Part shown: positions 7,805 to 16,277 of the stretch, piece after piece
How the letters are laid out: each line of letters begins with the position of its first letter
Position numbering within the stretch: position 1 is the first letter of the stretch
NCBI RefSeq assembly: GCF_004402705.1
Contig: NZ_SOFM01000046.1
Span: 1 to 64,000, forward strand
Source of the DNA: Cryobacterium mannosilyticum
GTDB lineage: Bacteria; Actinomycetota; Actinomycetes; Actinomycetales; Microbacteriaceae
Length of the DNA stretch: 64,000 nucleotides
Reading direction: 5' to 3'
Translations under genes and position numbers: made by a program
Notes under the pieces: model-generated
Told to the model about the DNA's origin: nothing
The model's database searches: none
What the model saw: the letters and a program-made list of their open reading frames with translations, nothing else

Positions 7805-10698
7805 GTGACACCCGCGGTCAGCTCACACTCGACAACACTTTCGGTTTCCTGAATTCACACGTCATCGCTGATCAGGTCTTCCACCCCACTCTGATTTCAA
7901 ATTCCGATGGCCAGACGATGCTCAAGGCGATCCTCGATGAGCTCAAGCGATCGCGCAATTTCGTATTTTCGGTAGCTTTCATCACACCGAATGCCATCGC
8001 GTTACTTAAGCAGGCGCTCCTCGACTACCGAGGAACCGGCACGATCATCACGTCTACCTACCTCGGATTCAACTCGCCGGCCGCGTTCCGTGAGCTCCTC
8101 AACCTCACGGGTGTGGATGTCTTCGTGCATCCAGACTCCACTGCTGGGTTCCATGCGAAAGGATACATTTTCGAGCAGGAGGAGAGCACAACGGCGATTG
8201 TCGGCAGCTCCAACCTGACCGCAAAAGCGCTGTTGAAGAACCACGAATGGAATCTGCGCTTTTCCGCGCTCCCCGATGGGGACATTGTTCACCAGCTGAA
8301 GTGCGCGTCCCAGGCACACATCGAAGCGTCGACGGCCCTGACAGGGAGATGGATCGACGACTATGAGCTGACTTGGACTTTGCAACCTCGGCCGCCCCTT
8401 CAAGGATTCGCTTCGGTTGAGTCGCTGGGTGATCTGCCGCCGAGGGGAATGATTCTCCCGAACTCTATGCAGGTCGAAGCACTGGCCGAGATACAGACCC
8501 TGCGCGACGGAGGCGAGAATCGCGCAGTTGTCGTGTCGGCGACAGGAACAGGAAAGACGATCCTTTCCGCCCTCGACGTTCGGGCATACGCGCCGAAGCG
8601 GATGCTCTTCGTCGTGCACCGCGAGCAGATTCTGGACCGCGCAATCGACGAGTTCAAGCTGGTGCTCAATGCTCCGGACAGCGACTTTGGCAAGTTCGTC
8701 GGGTCGAAGAGGGAGCTCGATCGACGCTACGTGTTCGCATCGATTCAATCGCTTTCTCGGCCGGAGAATCTTCGCGAGATCAGCCCAGATACTTTTGACT
8801 ACGTTTTGATTGATGAAGTCCACCGGGCGGGTGCCGCGAGCTACCGCAAGCTGATCGATCACCTTGAGCCGGATTTCTTGCTCGGGATGACCGCGACCCC
8901 CGAGCGCACTGACGACTTCAACGTGTTCGAGCTTTTTGACTACAACGTGCCGTATGAAATCCGTCTGCAGAAGGCCCTTGAGGCAGACATGTTGGCGCCA
9001 TTCCACTACTACGGCGTCACCGACTACGTGAAAAATGGAGAAGTCATTGATCAGGTCGCGGATCTGAGCCGGCTGGTCGCGACCGAGCGCGTAGACCACC
9101 TCATTGCTCAGATTGAAAAGTATGGCCACGCAGGTGCTCCGGTCAAAGGACTGATCTTCTGCAGCAAGAATGACGAAGCCGCAGAGCTATCTAAAATTCT
9201 CAACCAGCGTGCCGTCCACGGACGACTTCTTCGTACACGTTCCTTGAGCGGCGGCAATTCGGTCGAGGAACGCGAGCGGGCTGTACAGATGCTGGAAAGC
9301 GGCGAACTCGACTACATCGCGACCGTCGATATATTCAACGAAGGTATCGATATCCCCTCGGTCAATCAGGTCGTAATGCTTCGGCAGACGTTGTCGAGCA
9401 TCGTGTTTACACAGCAGTTGGGTCGAGGGCTGCGAAAAGCTGCAGGCAAAGACCACCTCGTCGTGATCGACTTCATCGGTAACTACGCCAATAACTACTT
9501 GATCCCTATTGCGCTGTTCGGTGACAGCACCCTGAACAAAGATTCGATCCGCAAGAAGATCATCGATGCGCAGGAAGCTGGATCAATAGCGGGACTCTCG
9601 AGTGTGAACTTTGACGCGGTTTCGAGGCAGAAGATTTTTGCCTCCCTTGCGACAACAACTCTCGACAGCATGTCCAACCTCAAAAAATCCTTTGTTGATC
9701 TTAAGAACCGTTTGGGTCGATCGCCGGAGCTCATCGACTTCGCCCGCTTTGACACCGTCGACCCAACTGTCATTGCGACAAAACAGAAAAATTACTGGAC
9801 ATTTCTGAACAAGGTCGGAGCACTCGACGTCCAGGCGGGAGCGTTCGAGGGCGCGGTCCTGACGTTCCTCTCCGGAGAACTGCTCAACGGCAAGCGGCCG
9901 CATGAGCTACTCCTACTCGACGCGCTTCTCTCGCAATTGGGTGGCGTGACGGTTGAGCGATACCGGAATCTGCTCGCGGAGAGCGGGCTGGTCAGTGATG
10001 CGCCGACGCTCAATTCCGTCCAGGCCGTATTGGACCTCACCTTCTTCACCGAAGCAGAAGCAGCCAAGTACGGCGCGGAGCCGATCGTCTTGCTTCGAGA
10101 CGGGGCCTACAACCTCGCCGAAAAGATCACAGCGGCATTGGCCGCAGACCCGATATTTAGAAAGCACGCCCGAGATGTAGTCGATACCGGGTTGTATCTT
10201 GCGCGCCACCGCTACAACTGGAGCGGGCAGCTTGAGGTCGGGCGACGATACTCTCGCAAGGATGTTTGCCGGCTGCTCAACTGGCAGTCGAATCAGCAGA
10301 GCACCATCTATGGCTACAAAGTAGACACCTTCTCAAACAGCTGCCCCATTTTCGTTACGTACCACAAGGGGTCAGAGGTCTCCGAGAGCACGAAGTACGA
10401 GGACGAGTTTCTTAACCCGTCAACCCTGACTTGGTACACCCGGAGCAGACGAACACTCGCGAGCGGGGAGGTGAAAGCAATCGTTGAGAATCGTCTCCCG
10501 TTGCATGTGTTCGCCAAGAAGGACGATGCAGAAGGCACTGACTTCTACTATCTCGGCACAGCAAGATCGCAGGACGCTCGCCAGACGAAAATGTCCGGAG
10601 AAAACGCGCATGACGTTGTCTCCATGACGCTTGGTCTGGCGAGTCCAATCGAGTCGAGTCTCTACGAGTACTTTGCGGCAAAGGCTCCCGTGATCTAG
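7801..10698 (+). CDS. PLD-like nuclease / superfamily 2 helicase / DUF3427 protein
   Basis: A 965-residue protein. The TTG at 7801 overlaps the Nudix stop and gives MSDTRGQLTLDNTFGF, which suits the family. Residues about 30-200 form a phospholipase-D-like domain (HAKGYIFE...VGSSNLT near 117-140). An SF2 helicase follows, with Walker A SATGTGKT at about 245-252, DEVH near 338 and GMTATPER near 363. Helicase_C has GEGID-like FNEGIDIPSVNQ and QQLGRGLR motifs. The last 350 residues match the DUF3427 layout. Such proteins are thought to bind and cut or unwind DNA or RNA and often occur in defence islands beside Nudix hydrolases. Base composition is clearly less GC-rich than the surroundings, a sign of transfer. 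Confidence 0.88.
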   Translation: MSDTRGQLTLDNTFGFLNSHVIADQVFHPTLISNSDGQTMLKAILDELKRSRNFVFSVAFITPNAIALLKQALLDYRGTGTIITSTYLGFNSPAAFRELLNLTGVDVFVHPDSTAGFHAKGYIFEQEESTTAIVGSSNLTAKALLKNHEWNLRFSALPDGDIVHQLKCASQAHIEASTALTGRWIDDYELTWTLQPRPPLQGFASVESLGDLPPRGMILPNSMQVEALAEIQTLRDGGENRAVVVSATGTGKTILSALDVRAYAPKRMLFVVHREQILDRAIDEFKLVLNAPDSDFGKFVGSKRELDRRYVFASIQSLSRPENLREISPDTFDYVLIDEVHRAGAASYRKLIDHLEPDFLLGMTATPERTDDFNVFELFDYNVPYEIRLQKALEADMLAPFHYYGVTDYVKNGEVIDQVADLSRLVATERVDHLIAQIEKYGHAGAPVKGLIFCSKNDEAAELSKILNQRAVHGRLLRTRSLSGGNSVEERERAVQMLESGELDYIATVDIFNEGIDIPSVNQVVMLRQTLSSIVFTQQLGRGLRKAAGKDHLVVIDFIGNYANNYLIPIALFGDSTLNKDSIRKKIIDAQEAGSIAGLSSVNFDAVSRQKIFASLATTTLDSMSNLKKSFVDLKNRLGRSPELIDFARFDTVDPTVIATKQKNYWTFLNKVGALDVQAGAFEGAVLTFLSGELLNGKRPHELLLLDALLSQLGGVTVERYRNLLAESGLVSDAPTLNSVQAVLDLTFFTEAEAAKYGAEPIVLLRDGAYNLAEKITAALAADPIFRKHARDVVDTGLYLARHRYNWSGQLEVGRRYSRKDVCRLLNWQSNQQSTIYGYKVDTFSNSCPIFVTYHKGSEVSESTKYEDEFLNPSTLTWYTRSRRTLASGEVKAIVENRLPLHVFAKKDDAEGTDFYYLGTARSQDARQTKMSGENAHDVVSMTLGLASPIESSLYEYFAAKAPVI

Positions 10699-10823
10699 CG
10701 GTTCCGCCGGCGTTGCTTGCTCAGAATGTGTCTCCGATGTGCGGACCTTGCCCAGGGACGAACGCCCAGCGCGGATTGCCTTGGTGGGGAAACATTCCAC
10801 CGCCGCCCGCGTTACTCCCTCAC

Positions 10824-11858
10824 ATGAAGACCATTGTGTACAGCCAGACCGGTGACCCGTCCGTGCTCCAGCTCGTCGATCGGCCGGTGACCGAACCTGG
10901 GGCCGGCGAGGTGCGGGTGCGGATCGTGGTCAGCGGGGTGAACCCCACCGATTGGAAGTCGCGCCGCGGCTCGGCACCGGGCCAGGCCTTGGCGTTCGAC
11001 GACGTCGTGCCCGGCCAGGACGGCGCCGGCATCGTGGAGGCGCTCGGCACTGGCGTGACGCACGTCGCGGTGGGCGACCGGGTGTGGCTGGCGCTGGCCG
11101 CGTACCAGCGGGCGAGCAGTGGCTCGGCCCAGGAGCACGCCGTGCTGCCCGTGGAGCGCGTGTTCGCGTTGCCGGCGAATGCGAGCTTCGACCAGGGCGC
11201 GAGCCTCGGCGTGCCGGCGATCACGGCGTACCGCGCACTGACGGTGGCCGAAGACGGGCCGGACCGGTTGCATCCGGGTGCCCTGGCCGGGAGGGTCGTG
11301 CTCGTGGCCGGCGGTGCGGGTGCGGTCGGGCACGCGGCGATCCAGCTGGCCCGGTGGGCGGGGGCATCCGTCATCACGACCGTGAGCGGACCGGCGAAGG
11401 CGGCGCTCGCCACGGCCGCCGGCGCGCAGCACGTGCTCACCTACACCGACCCGGACATCGTCGACCAGATCCGGGCGATCGCGCCGGAGGGCGTCGACCA
11501 GATCGTCGAGGTCGCCCCCGCCCAGAACGCGCCGCTCGACCTGGCCGTCATCCGCAACCGCGGGTCAATCGCGGTCTACGCCAACAACGGCGGCGACGAG
11601 ATGACGCTCGACGTGCGCCAGCACTTCAGCCTCAACGTGCGCTACCAGTTCGTGCTGCTTTACACCGTGGGCGCCGACGTCATCAGGGCGGCGGCCGAGG
11701 ACATCAACGTCGCGCTCGCCGACGGCGCCCTGGCCGTGGGGGAGGAGGCCGGGCTGGCCCTGCACCGCTTCGACCTCGCGCACACCGCGGATGCCCACGC
11801 CCTGGTCGAGAGCGGCGCGGTCGGGAAGGTGCTGATCGACGTGTCGGCGGCCCGGTAG
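10824..11858 (+). CDS. NADPH:quinone oxidoreductase-like zinc-independent MDR dehydrogenase
   Basis: A 344-residue medium-chain reductase, ATG 10824 (MKTIVYSQTGDPSVLQLVDR). The GroES-like fold covers residues 1-120, and the Rossmann domain carries the NADPH loop VLVAGGAGAVGHAAIQLARWAG. No catalytic or structural zinc Cys ligands are visible, which fits the quinone oxidoreductase (QOR) branch reducing quinones or enals. It converges on the transketolase gene 41 bp away. A decayed copy of its last 60 codons lies at 17879-18066. Confidence 0.87.
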   Translation: MKTIVYSQTGDPSVLQLVDRPVTEPGAGEVRVRIVVSGVNPTDWKSRRGSAPGQALAFDDVVPGQDGAGIVEALGTGVTHVAVGDRVWLALAAYQRASSGSAQEHAVLPVERVFALPANASFDQGASLGVPAITAYRALTVAEDGPDRLHPGALAGRVVLVAGGAGAVGHAAIQLARWAGASVITTVSGPAKAALATAAGAQHVLTYTDPDIVDQIRAIAPEGVDQIVEVAPAQNAPLDLAVIRNRGSIAVYANNGGDEMTLDVRQHFSLNVRYQFVLLYTVGADVIRAAAEDINVALADGALAVGEEAGLALHRFDLAHTADAHALVESGAVGKVLIDVSAAR

Positions 11859-11899
11859 GAACGTGCGCGCCGGCCATCGCGCAGGATGGACGGCGTGTC

Positions 11900-13966
11900 T
11901 CACCGAGTGCGTGAACCTACCGACTCCCTGACCAGAGAGGCGGCGAGGGTGGCGTGCGCAGCCTCGATGACCGCGTCGAGGTGGATGCCGCGGCGGCGCA
12001 TAACCTGGGGGCCGCCGCCCGACTCGCCGAACTCCTCGATGGACACGACGCGTCCGTCGAGACCCACCCAGCGGTACCAGGCGTCGCCGCGGCCCGCCTC
12101 GACGGCCACCCGGGCGCGCAGCGCGGCCGGCAGCACGGACTCGCGGTAGTCGGCGGTCTGCTCGGCGAACCACTCCAGGCAGGGCATGGAGACCACGCGG
12201 GCGGAGATGCCCTGCTCGGCGAGGTGGGCGGCGGCCTCGATCGCGAGGTGAACCTCACTGCCGGTGGCGAGGATCGCCAGGTCGCTGCCGTCGCCGTGCT
12301 GCCAGCGCACGTAGCCGCCAGCGGTCACGCCCACGGGGGTGGTGTCGGTGCTGTCCAGCACAGGCAGGTCCTGCCTGCTGAGGATGAGCGCGACCGGCCG
12401 GTCGGGGGAGGCGAGGATGCGGCGCCAGGCCGCGACGACCTCGACGGAGTCCGCGGGGCGCACCACGTCGAGCCCCGGAACGGTGCGGAGTGACGCGATC
12501 TGCTCAACCGGCTGGTGGGTGGGACCGTCTTCGCCGACGGCGACGGAGTCGTGGGTGTACACGTACACCGCGCCGAGGCCCATCAGCGCTCCGAGACGGA
12601 TGCTCGGCCGCATGTAATCGCTGAACACCAGGTAGGTCGAGGCGAACGGGCGCCACGGGCCCTGCAGGGCGATGCCGTTGAGGATGGCGGCCATGGCGTG
12701 TTCGCGGATGCCAAACCGGATGAACTCGCCGCCGGGATTCGCGGCAGAGAAACGGTCGCCATCGACCTCCACGGTGGTGGAGCCGGCGAGGTCGGCCGAG
12801 CCACCCCACAAGGGAACTGAGCCCTGCAGGGCGCGGAGTACGGTGCCGTTGGTCTTGCGGGTGGCGATCAGGTCGCCGGTTTTGCCGACGTTCACGGCGC
12901 TGAGTGCAGAGCTGTCGAACTCACCACCGCGGAAGGCGTTCCACCGTGCGGCGGCTGCGGGGTCGTCGGCGCTCCAGGCGGCCAGGTCGGCCTCCCAGTC
13001 GCGGTGCAGCTGCTCGCCGCGGGTGAGCGCACCGCGGGTGTGAGCGAGGGTCTCGAAAGTGACGAGGTCCTCGAGGGGAGCGTCGGGGGCGAAGCCCAGC
13101 GTGGTCTTCACTCTTGCGAGTTCGTCGGCGCCGAAGCCGCCCGAGTGCGCGGCAGACGTGCCGCCGAACTTCGCGGAGGGGGCGCCGATGACGGTGCGGA
13201 GGGCCACGAGGGTGGGGCGGCCGGTACGTTCCGCCGCCGCGCGGAGGGTGGCCTCGATGGCGTCGAGGTCGTTGGGGGTGTCGATCTCGAGCACGCGCCA
13301 GCCGTAGGCCCGGTACCGGGCGCGCACATCTTCGGTGAAGGTGTCGGCGGTGCCGGAGTCGATGGTGATGCCGTTGTCGTCCCAGATGAGAACCAGGTTG
13401 TCGAGGCCGAGGGTGCCGGCCAGGCTCGAGGCCTCACCGGAGACGCCCTCCTGCAGGCATCCGTCGCCCGCCAGCACCCACGTGGTGTGGTCGAGTAGCG
13501 CGGATCCGGGGGTGAACACGGCGCTCTCGTGCCGGGCGGCCATGGCCATCCCGACAGCGGAGGCGACGCCCTGGCCGAGCGGTCCGGTGCTCATCTCGAC
13601 GCCGACGGTGTGGTGCACCTCGGGGTGCCCCGGTGTCTTCGAGCCGAGGGTGCGGCTCTTGGCGAGGTCGTCGAGGGTGAGGCCGTAGCCGGTGAAGAAC
13701 AGCTGGGTGTAGAGCAGAAGGCTGGCGTGACCAGCCGAAAGAATGAATCGGTCTCGGGCAGGCCAGTCGGGGTGGGCGGGGGAGTGGCGCAGAACTCGGG
13801 AGAACAACACGTGGGACAATGGCGCCAATGCCATGGCGGTGCCGCCGTGTCCATGTCCTTTGGCCTGAACGATGTGGGCGGCCAGGGCCTGGGCGCTCGC
13901 GACAGCGCGGGCGTCGAGCTCGGTGTGCGTCGTCGTTGACGTGGGATTCGTTGATTCGGTAGCCAT
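11900..13966 (-). CDS. tkt: Transketolase
   Basis: A 688-residue thiamine-diphosphate enzyme transferring two-carbon ketol units in the pentose phosphate pathway. The ATG at 13966 (MATESTNPTSTTTHTELDAR) is preferred to a TTG at 13987 that lies inside the operator. Family landmarks are FILSAGHASLLLYTQLF, the GPLGQGVASAVGMA loop, the thiamine-diphosphate motif GDGCLQEGVSGEASSLAG...DDNGIT, and HDSVAVGEDGPTHQPVEQ in the pyrimidine domain. It diverges from the ROK repressor and has a TTTG-N5-CAAA palindrome at its promoter. This suggests a substrate-induced copy serving pentose or pentitol use rather than the housekeeping enzyme. A remnant of its 3' end lies at about 22641-22825. Confidence 0.93.
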   Translation of the reverse strand: MATESTNPTSTTTHTELDARAVASAQALAAHIVQAKGHGHGGTAMALAPLSHVLFSRVLRHSPAHPDWPARDRFILSAGHASLLLYTQLFFTGYGLTLDDLAKSRTLGSKTPGHPEVHHTVGVEMSTGPLGQGVASAVGMAMAARHESAVFTPGSALLDHTTWVLAGDGCLQEGVSGEASSLAGTLGLDNLVLIWDDNGITIDSGTADTFTEDVRARYRAYGWRVLEIDTPNDLDAIEATLRAAAERTGRPTLVALRTVIGAPSAKFGGTSAAHSGGFGADELARVKTTLGFAPDAPLEDLVTFETLAHTRGALTRGEQLHRDWEADLAAWSADDPAAAARWNAFRGGEFDSSALSAVNVGKTGDLIATRKTNGTVLRALQGSVPLWGGSADLAGSTTVEVDGDRFSAANPGGEFIRFGIREHAMAAILNGIALQGPWRPFASTYLVFSDYMRPSIRLGALMGLGAVYVYTHDSVAVGEDGPTHQPVEQIASLRTVPGLDVVRPADSVEVVAAWRRILASPDRPVALILSRQDLPVLDSTDTTPVGVTAGGYVRWQHGDGSDLAILATGSEVHLAIEAAAHLAEQGISARVVSMPCLEWFAEQTADYRESVLPAALRARVAVEAGRGDAWYRWVGLDGRVVSIEEFGESGGGPQVMRRRGIHLDAVIEAAHATLAASLVRESVGSRTR

Positions 13967-13975
13967 GGGAGACAC

Positions 13976-13988
13976 TTTGGTATACAAA
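13976..13988. promoter_or_regulatory. Candidate ROK-repressor operator in front of transketolase
   Basis: TTTGGTATACAAA, an inverted repeat TTTG-N5-CAAA, lies 10 bases upstream of the transketolase ATG. On the minus strand its context CATTTGTATACCAAAG closely matches CATTTGTAGACAAAAG in front of the PTS genes (15346-15361). Confidence 0.6.
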
Positions 13989-14061
13989 TGTACTTAAGTC
14001 AATAACGGATCCGGCGGGAGTGCAGTGCGCCCGCGGATGCGTCGAAGGGGGTAAGGATTCG

Positions 14062-15246
14062 ATGGCGCACACTCTATCCACGGGCTCGGGCGTGGTACTC
14101 GGCTTGATCCGATCCGGCCTCGCCACCACCCGCAGCGACCTCATCGACCAGCTCGGCTGGTCGCGGATCACCCTGGCGCGGCGTCTGGACGAACTGCTGC
14201 TCGCGTCGATCGTGGTGAGTGTGGGGCAACTCGATTCCCGCGGCGGCCGCCCGCCCGAGGAGTTCGCGGTCAATCCGCACGCCGGCCTGCTGCTCGCCGT
14301 GGACATTGGCGGGTCACACACCCGCCTGGCCATCACCGACCTGGTCTCCACCATCCTCAGCGAGGATGAGGCCGACATCGGACTGAGCGAGGGCCCGGCC
14401 GAGATCTTCGAATGGGCCGGCCAGGTCTTCGACCACATGCTCGACCGGCTCGGCAAGACCCGGGCCGACGTGGTGGGCATCGGCGTGGGAGTGCCCGGCC
14501 CGGTCGATTTTGTGACCGGGCGACTCGCCACCCCGCAGGTGGACGCGCAGTGGGACGGCGTCTTGGTGAAGGACTACTTCGCCGGCCGCTTCAACAATGC
14601 CGTCTTCGCCGTGGACCGGGACGTGAACATCATGGCGCTCGCCGAGGCGCGGCGGGGCTGCAGCGAATACCGGGACATCACGGTGCTCAAGGCCGGCATC
14701 GGGGTCGGTCTGGCGTTTGTGCTCGACGGCTCGATCTACCACGGCTCCCGGGGAGGCGCGGGCGATCTCAGCCCGGTGCGTTCCGGCGGAGCCCGCACCG
14801 AACGGTTCGAGACGATCGCCAGCGGTGCGGTGATCCGCCGCGAACTGCAACGCCAGGGCTACCGCGTGCGCACCAGCAACGACATCGTCGGCCTTGCCAA
14901 CCAGGGCGACCCGGAGGTGCTGCGGCTACTCAGAGAGACCGGCACCGCCATCGGGCAGAGCCTGGCGCACGTGGTGGGCCTGCTCAACCCGCAGGCCGTG
15001 GTGGTCGGCGGCAACCTCGCCCAGGCCGGCGAGCCCTTCCTCGGGGCCATCCGCGACGCTATCTTCGCCGGCGCCCGGGACTTCGCCCTGCAGGGGCTGG
15101 TGGTGGAGAAATCCCGGCTCGGCCACATCGCCGGCATCACGGGAGCCTCGCTCATCGCCCAGGACGCACTCTTCGAGGCCGACCGCATCAGCCGGCTTAC
15201 CCGCGGCGGCCTGCCCGGTGTCTCCCTGCTCGTTCCGTCGATCTGA
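14062..15246 (+). CDS. ROK-family transcriptional regulator
   Basis: A 394-residue protein, ATG 14062 with GGGGTAAGG upstream. An N-terminal winged helix-turn-helix (residues about 8-70, TTRSDLIDQLGWSRITLARRL) precedes a ROK sugar-kinase fold starting VDIGGSHTRLAITDL. The usual ROK zinc motif CxCGxxGC is absent; the segment reads GGAGDLSPVRSGG instead. The gene lies between divergent transketolase and the downstream PTS genes, and both units carry TTTG-N4/5-CAAA palindromes, so it probably represses both until a sugar or sugar phosphate binds. Confidence 0.9.
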   Translation: MAHTLSTGSGVVLGLIRSGLATTRSDLIDQLGWSRITLARRLDELLLASIVVSVGQLDSRGGRPPEEFAVNPHAGLLLAVDIGGSHTRLAITDLVSTILSEDEADIGLSEGPAEIFEWAGQVFDHMLDRLGKTRADVVGIGVGVPGPVDFVTGRLATPQVDAQWDGVLVKDYFAGRFNNAVFAVDRDVNIMALAEARRGCSEYRDITVLKAGIGVGLAFVLDGSIYHGSRGGAGDLSPVRSGGARTERFETIASGAVIRRELQRQGYRVRTSNDIVGLANQGDPEVLRLLRETGTAIGQSLAHVVGLLNPQAVVVGGNLAQAGEPFLGAIRDAIFAGARDFALQGLVVEKSRLGHIAGITGASLIAQDALFEADRISRLTRGGLPGVSLLVPSI

Positions 15247-15347
15247 TTCGAGCTCGGGGTGGTTCCCACGCTGCCCGCGCCCGCCATCCGCTGCCCCCGA
15301 CGCCACGTCGAGACGCCCGGCAGTCAATCTCAAAAAACTTTGGTTCA

Positions 15348-15379
15348 TTTGTAGACAAAAGGTCGCTTAGGCTTATACA
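15348..15379 (+). promoter_or_regulatory. PTS promoter with overlapping candidate operator
   Basis: The palindrome TTTGTAGACAAA (15348-15359) is followed by TATACA at 15374-15379, a plausible -10 element. The palindrome would overlap the -35 region, a position suited to repression. It matches the site in front of transketolase. Confidence 0.5.
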
Positions 15380-15439
15380 GTCATCCCAGTTGCCCTCGCA
15401 GTCAGGGGGTGGCTCGAATCCAAACAAAGGAGTTCAGTC

Positions 15440-15898
15440 GTGGCTTTCAACCTCGCCGAATCACTGTCGTCCATCGTGACCCAGGCGAATGCAGCCGACT
15501 GGCGTGCCGCGATCCGTCTCGCCGGCGACGGTCTCGTGTCCGGTGGAGCAACCACGGATGCCTACACCGACGAGATGATCGCCGCTGTCGAGAAGCACGG
15601 CCCGTACATCGTCATCGCCCCGGGCATCGCCCTGGCGCACTCCCGGCCGTCGCCGGCGGTTCTCACGGGCGGACTCAGCTGGGTGGGCCTGGCCACCCCC
15701 GTCGAATTCGGCAACAAAGCCAACGACCCCGTCAACCTCGTGATCGGGCTCGCCGCCGTCGACCACGACGCTCACCTCACAGTGATGCGTGCGCTGGCCG
15801 GTGTTCTCTCCGACAGCTCGGCCATGGAGCGCCTCACGGCGGCCACCAGCCCGGACGACGTTCGCGCCGTGCTCGGCGGGCTCGCCGCGGTCGCCTGA
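15440..15898 (+). CDS. PTS EIIA component, ascorbate/fructose-mannitol type
   Basis: A 152-residue cytoplasmic phosphotransfer protein, ATG 15440 with AAAGGAG upstream. The phosphorylated His is expected at residue 67 in PGIALAHSRPS, as in UlaC/SgaA-type EIIA. It passes phosphate from HPr to the EIIB encoded 64 bp downstream. First gene of an EIIA-EIIB-EIIC operon controlled by the upstream ROK regulator. Confidence 0.9.
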   Translation: MAFNLAESLSSIVTQANAADWRAAIRLAGDGLVSGGATTDAYTDEMIAAVEKHGPYIVIAPGIALAHSRPSPAVLTGGLSWVGLATPVEFGNKANDPVNLVIGLAAVDHDAHLTVMRALAGVLSDSSAMERLTAATSPDDVRAVLGGLAAVA

Positions 15899-15962
15899 CG
15901 CGCGACACACGCATCCACCCCACTCTTCTGCCCTCTTATCTCACCCAATCGAAAGGCACCCC

Positions 15963-16235
15963 ATGAAAATAATCGCCGTCTGTGGAATGGGCATCGGTAC
16001 ATCCGTGCTCTTGAAAATGAACGCCGAGAAGGTTCTCGCGAAGCTCGATATCGATGCGGATGTCGAGGCCGCCGATATGGGAGTGGCCCGCGGCGCCGCG
16101 CAGACGGCCGACATCGTGCTCACTTCCCAGGAGCTCGCCGAGGAACTCGGCGATGTGCCCGCCGAGGTCATCGTCATCAACAACTTCTTCGATCTCGAGG
16201 AGATCACCGAGAAGCTCACCGCCGCCGTCGAGTAG
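15963..16235 (+). CDS. PTS EIIB component, ascorbate type
   Basis: A 90-residue EIIB of the lactose/ascorbate family, ATG 15963 preceded by CGAAAGG. The phospho-accepting Cys7 sits in VCGMGIGTS, the P-loop typical of UlaB. It receives phosphate from EIIA and gives it to the sugar bound by EIIC. Confidence 0.92.
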   Translation: MKIIAVCGMGIGTSVLLKMNAEKVLAKLDIDADVEAADMGVARGAAQTADIVLTSQELAEELGDVPAEVIVINNFFDLEEITEKLTAAVE

Positions 16236-16277
16236 TCCCTTTCACCTTCCCTTCTCACAGAAAATGGAGCTCCCACA

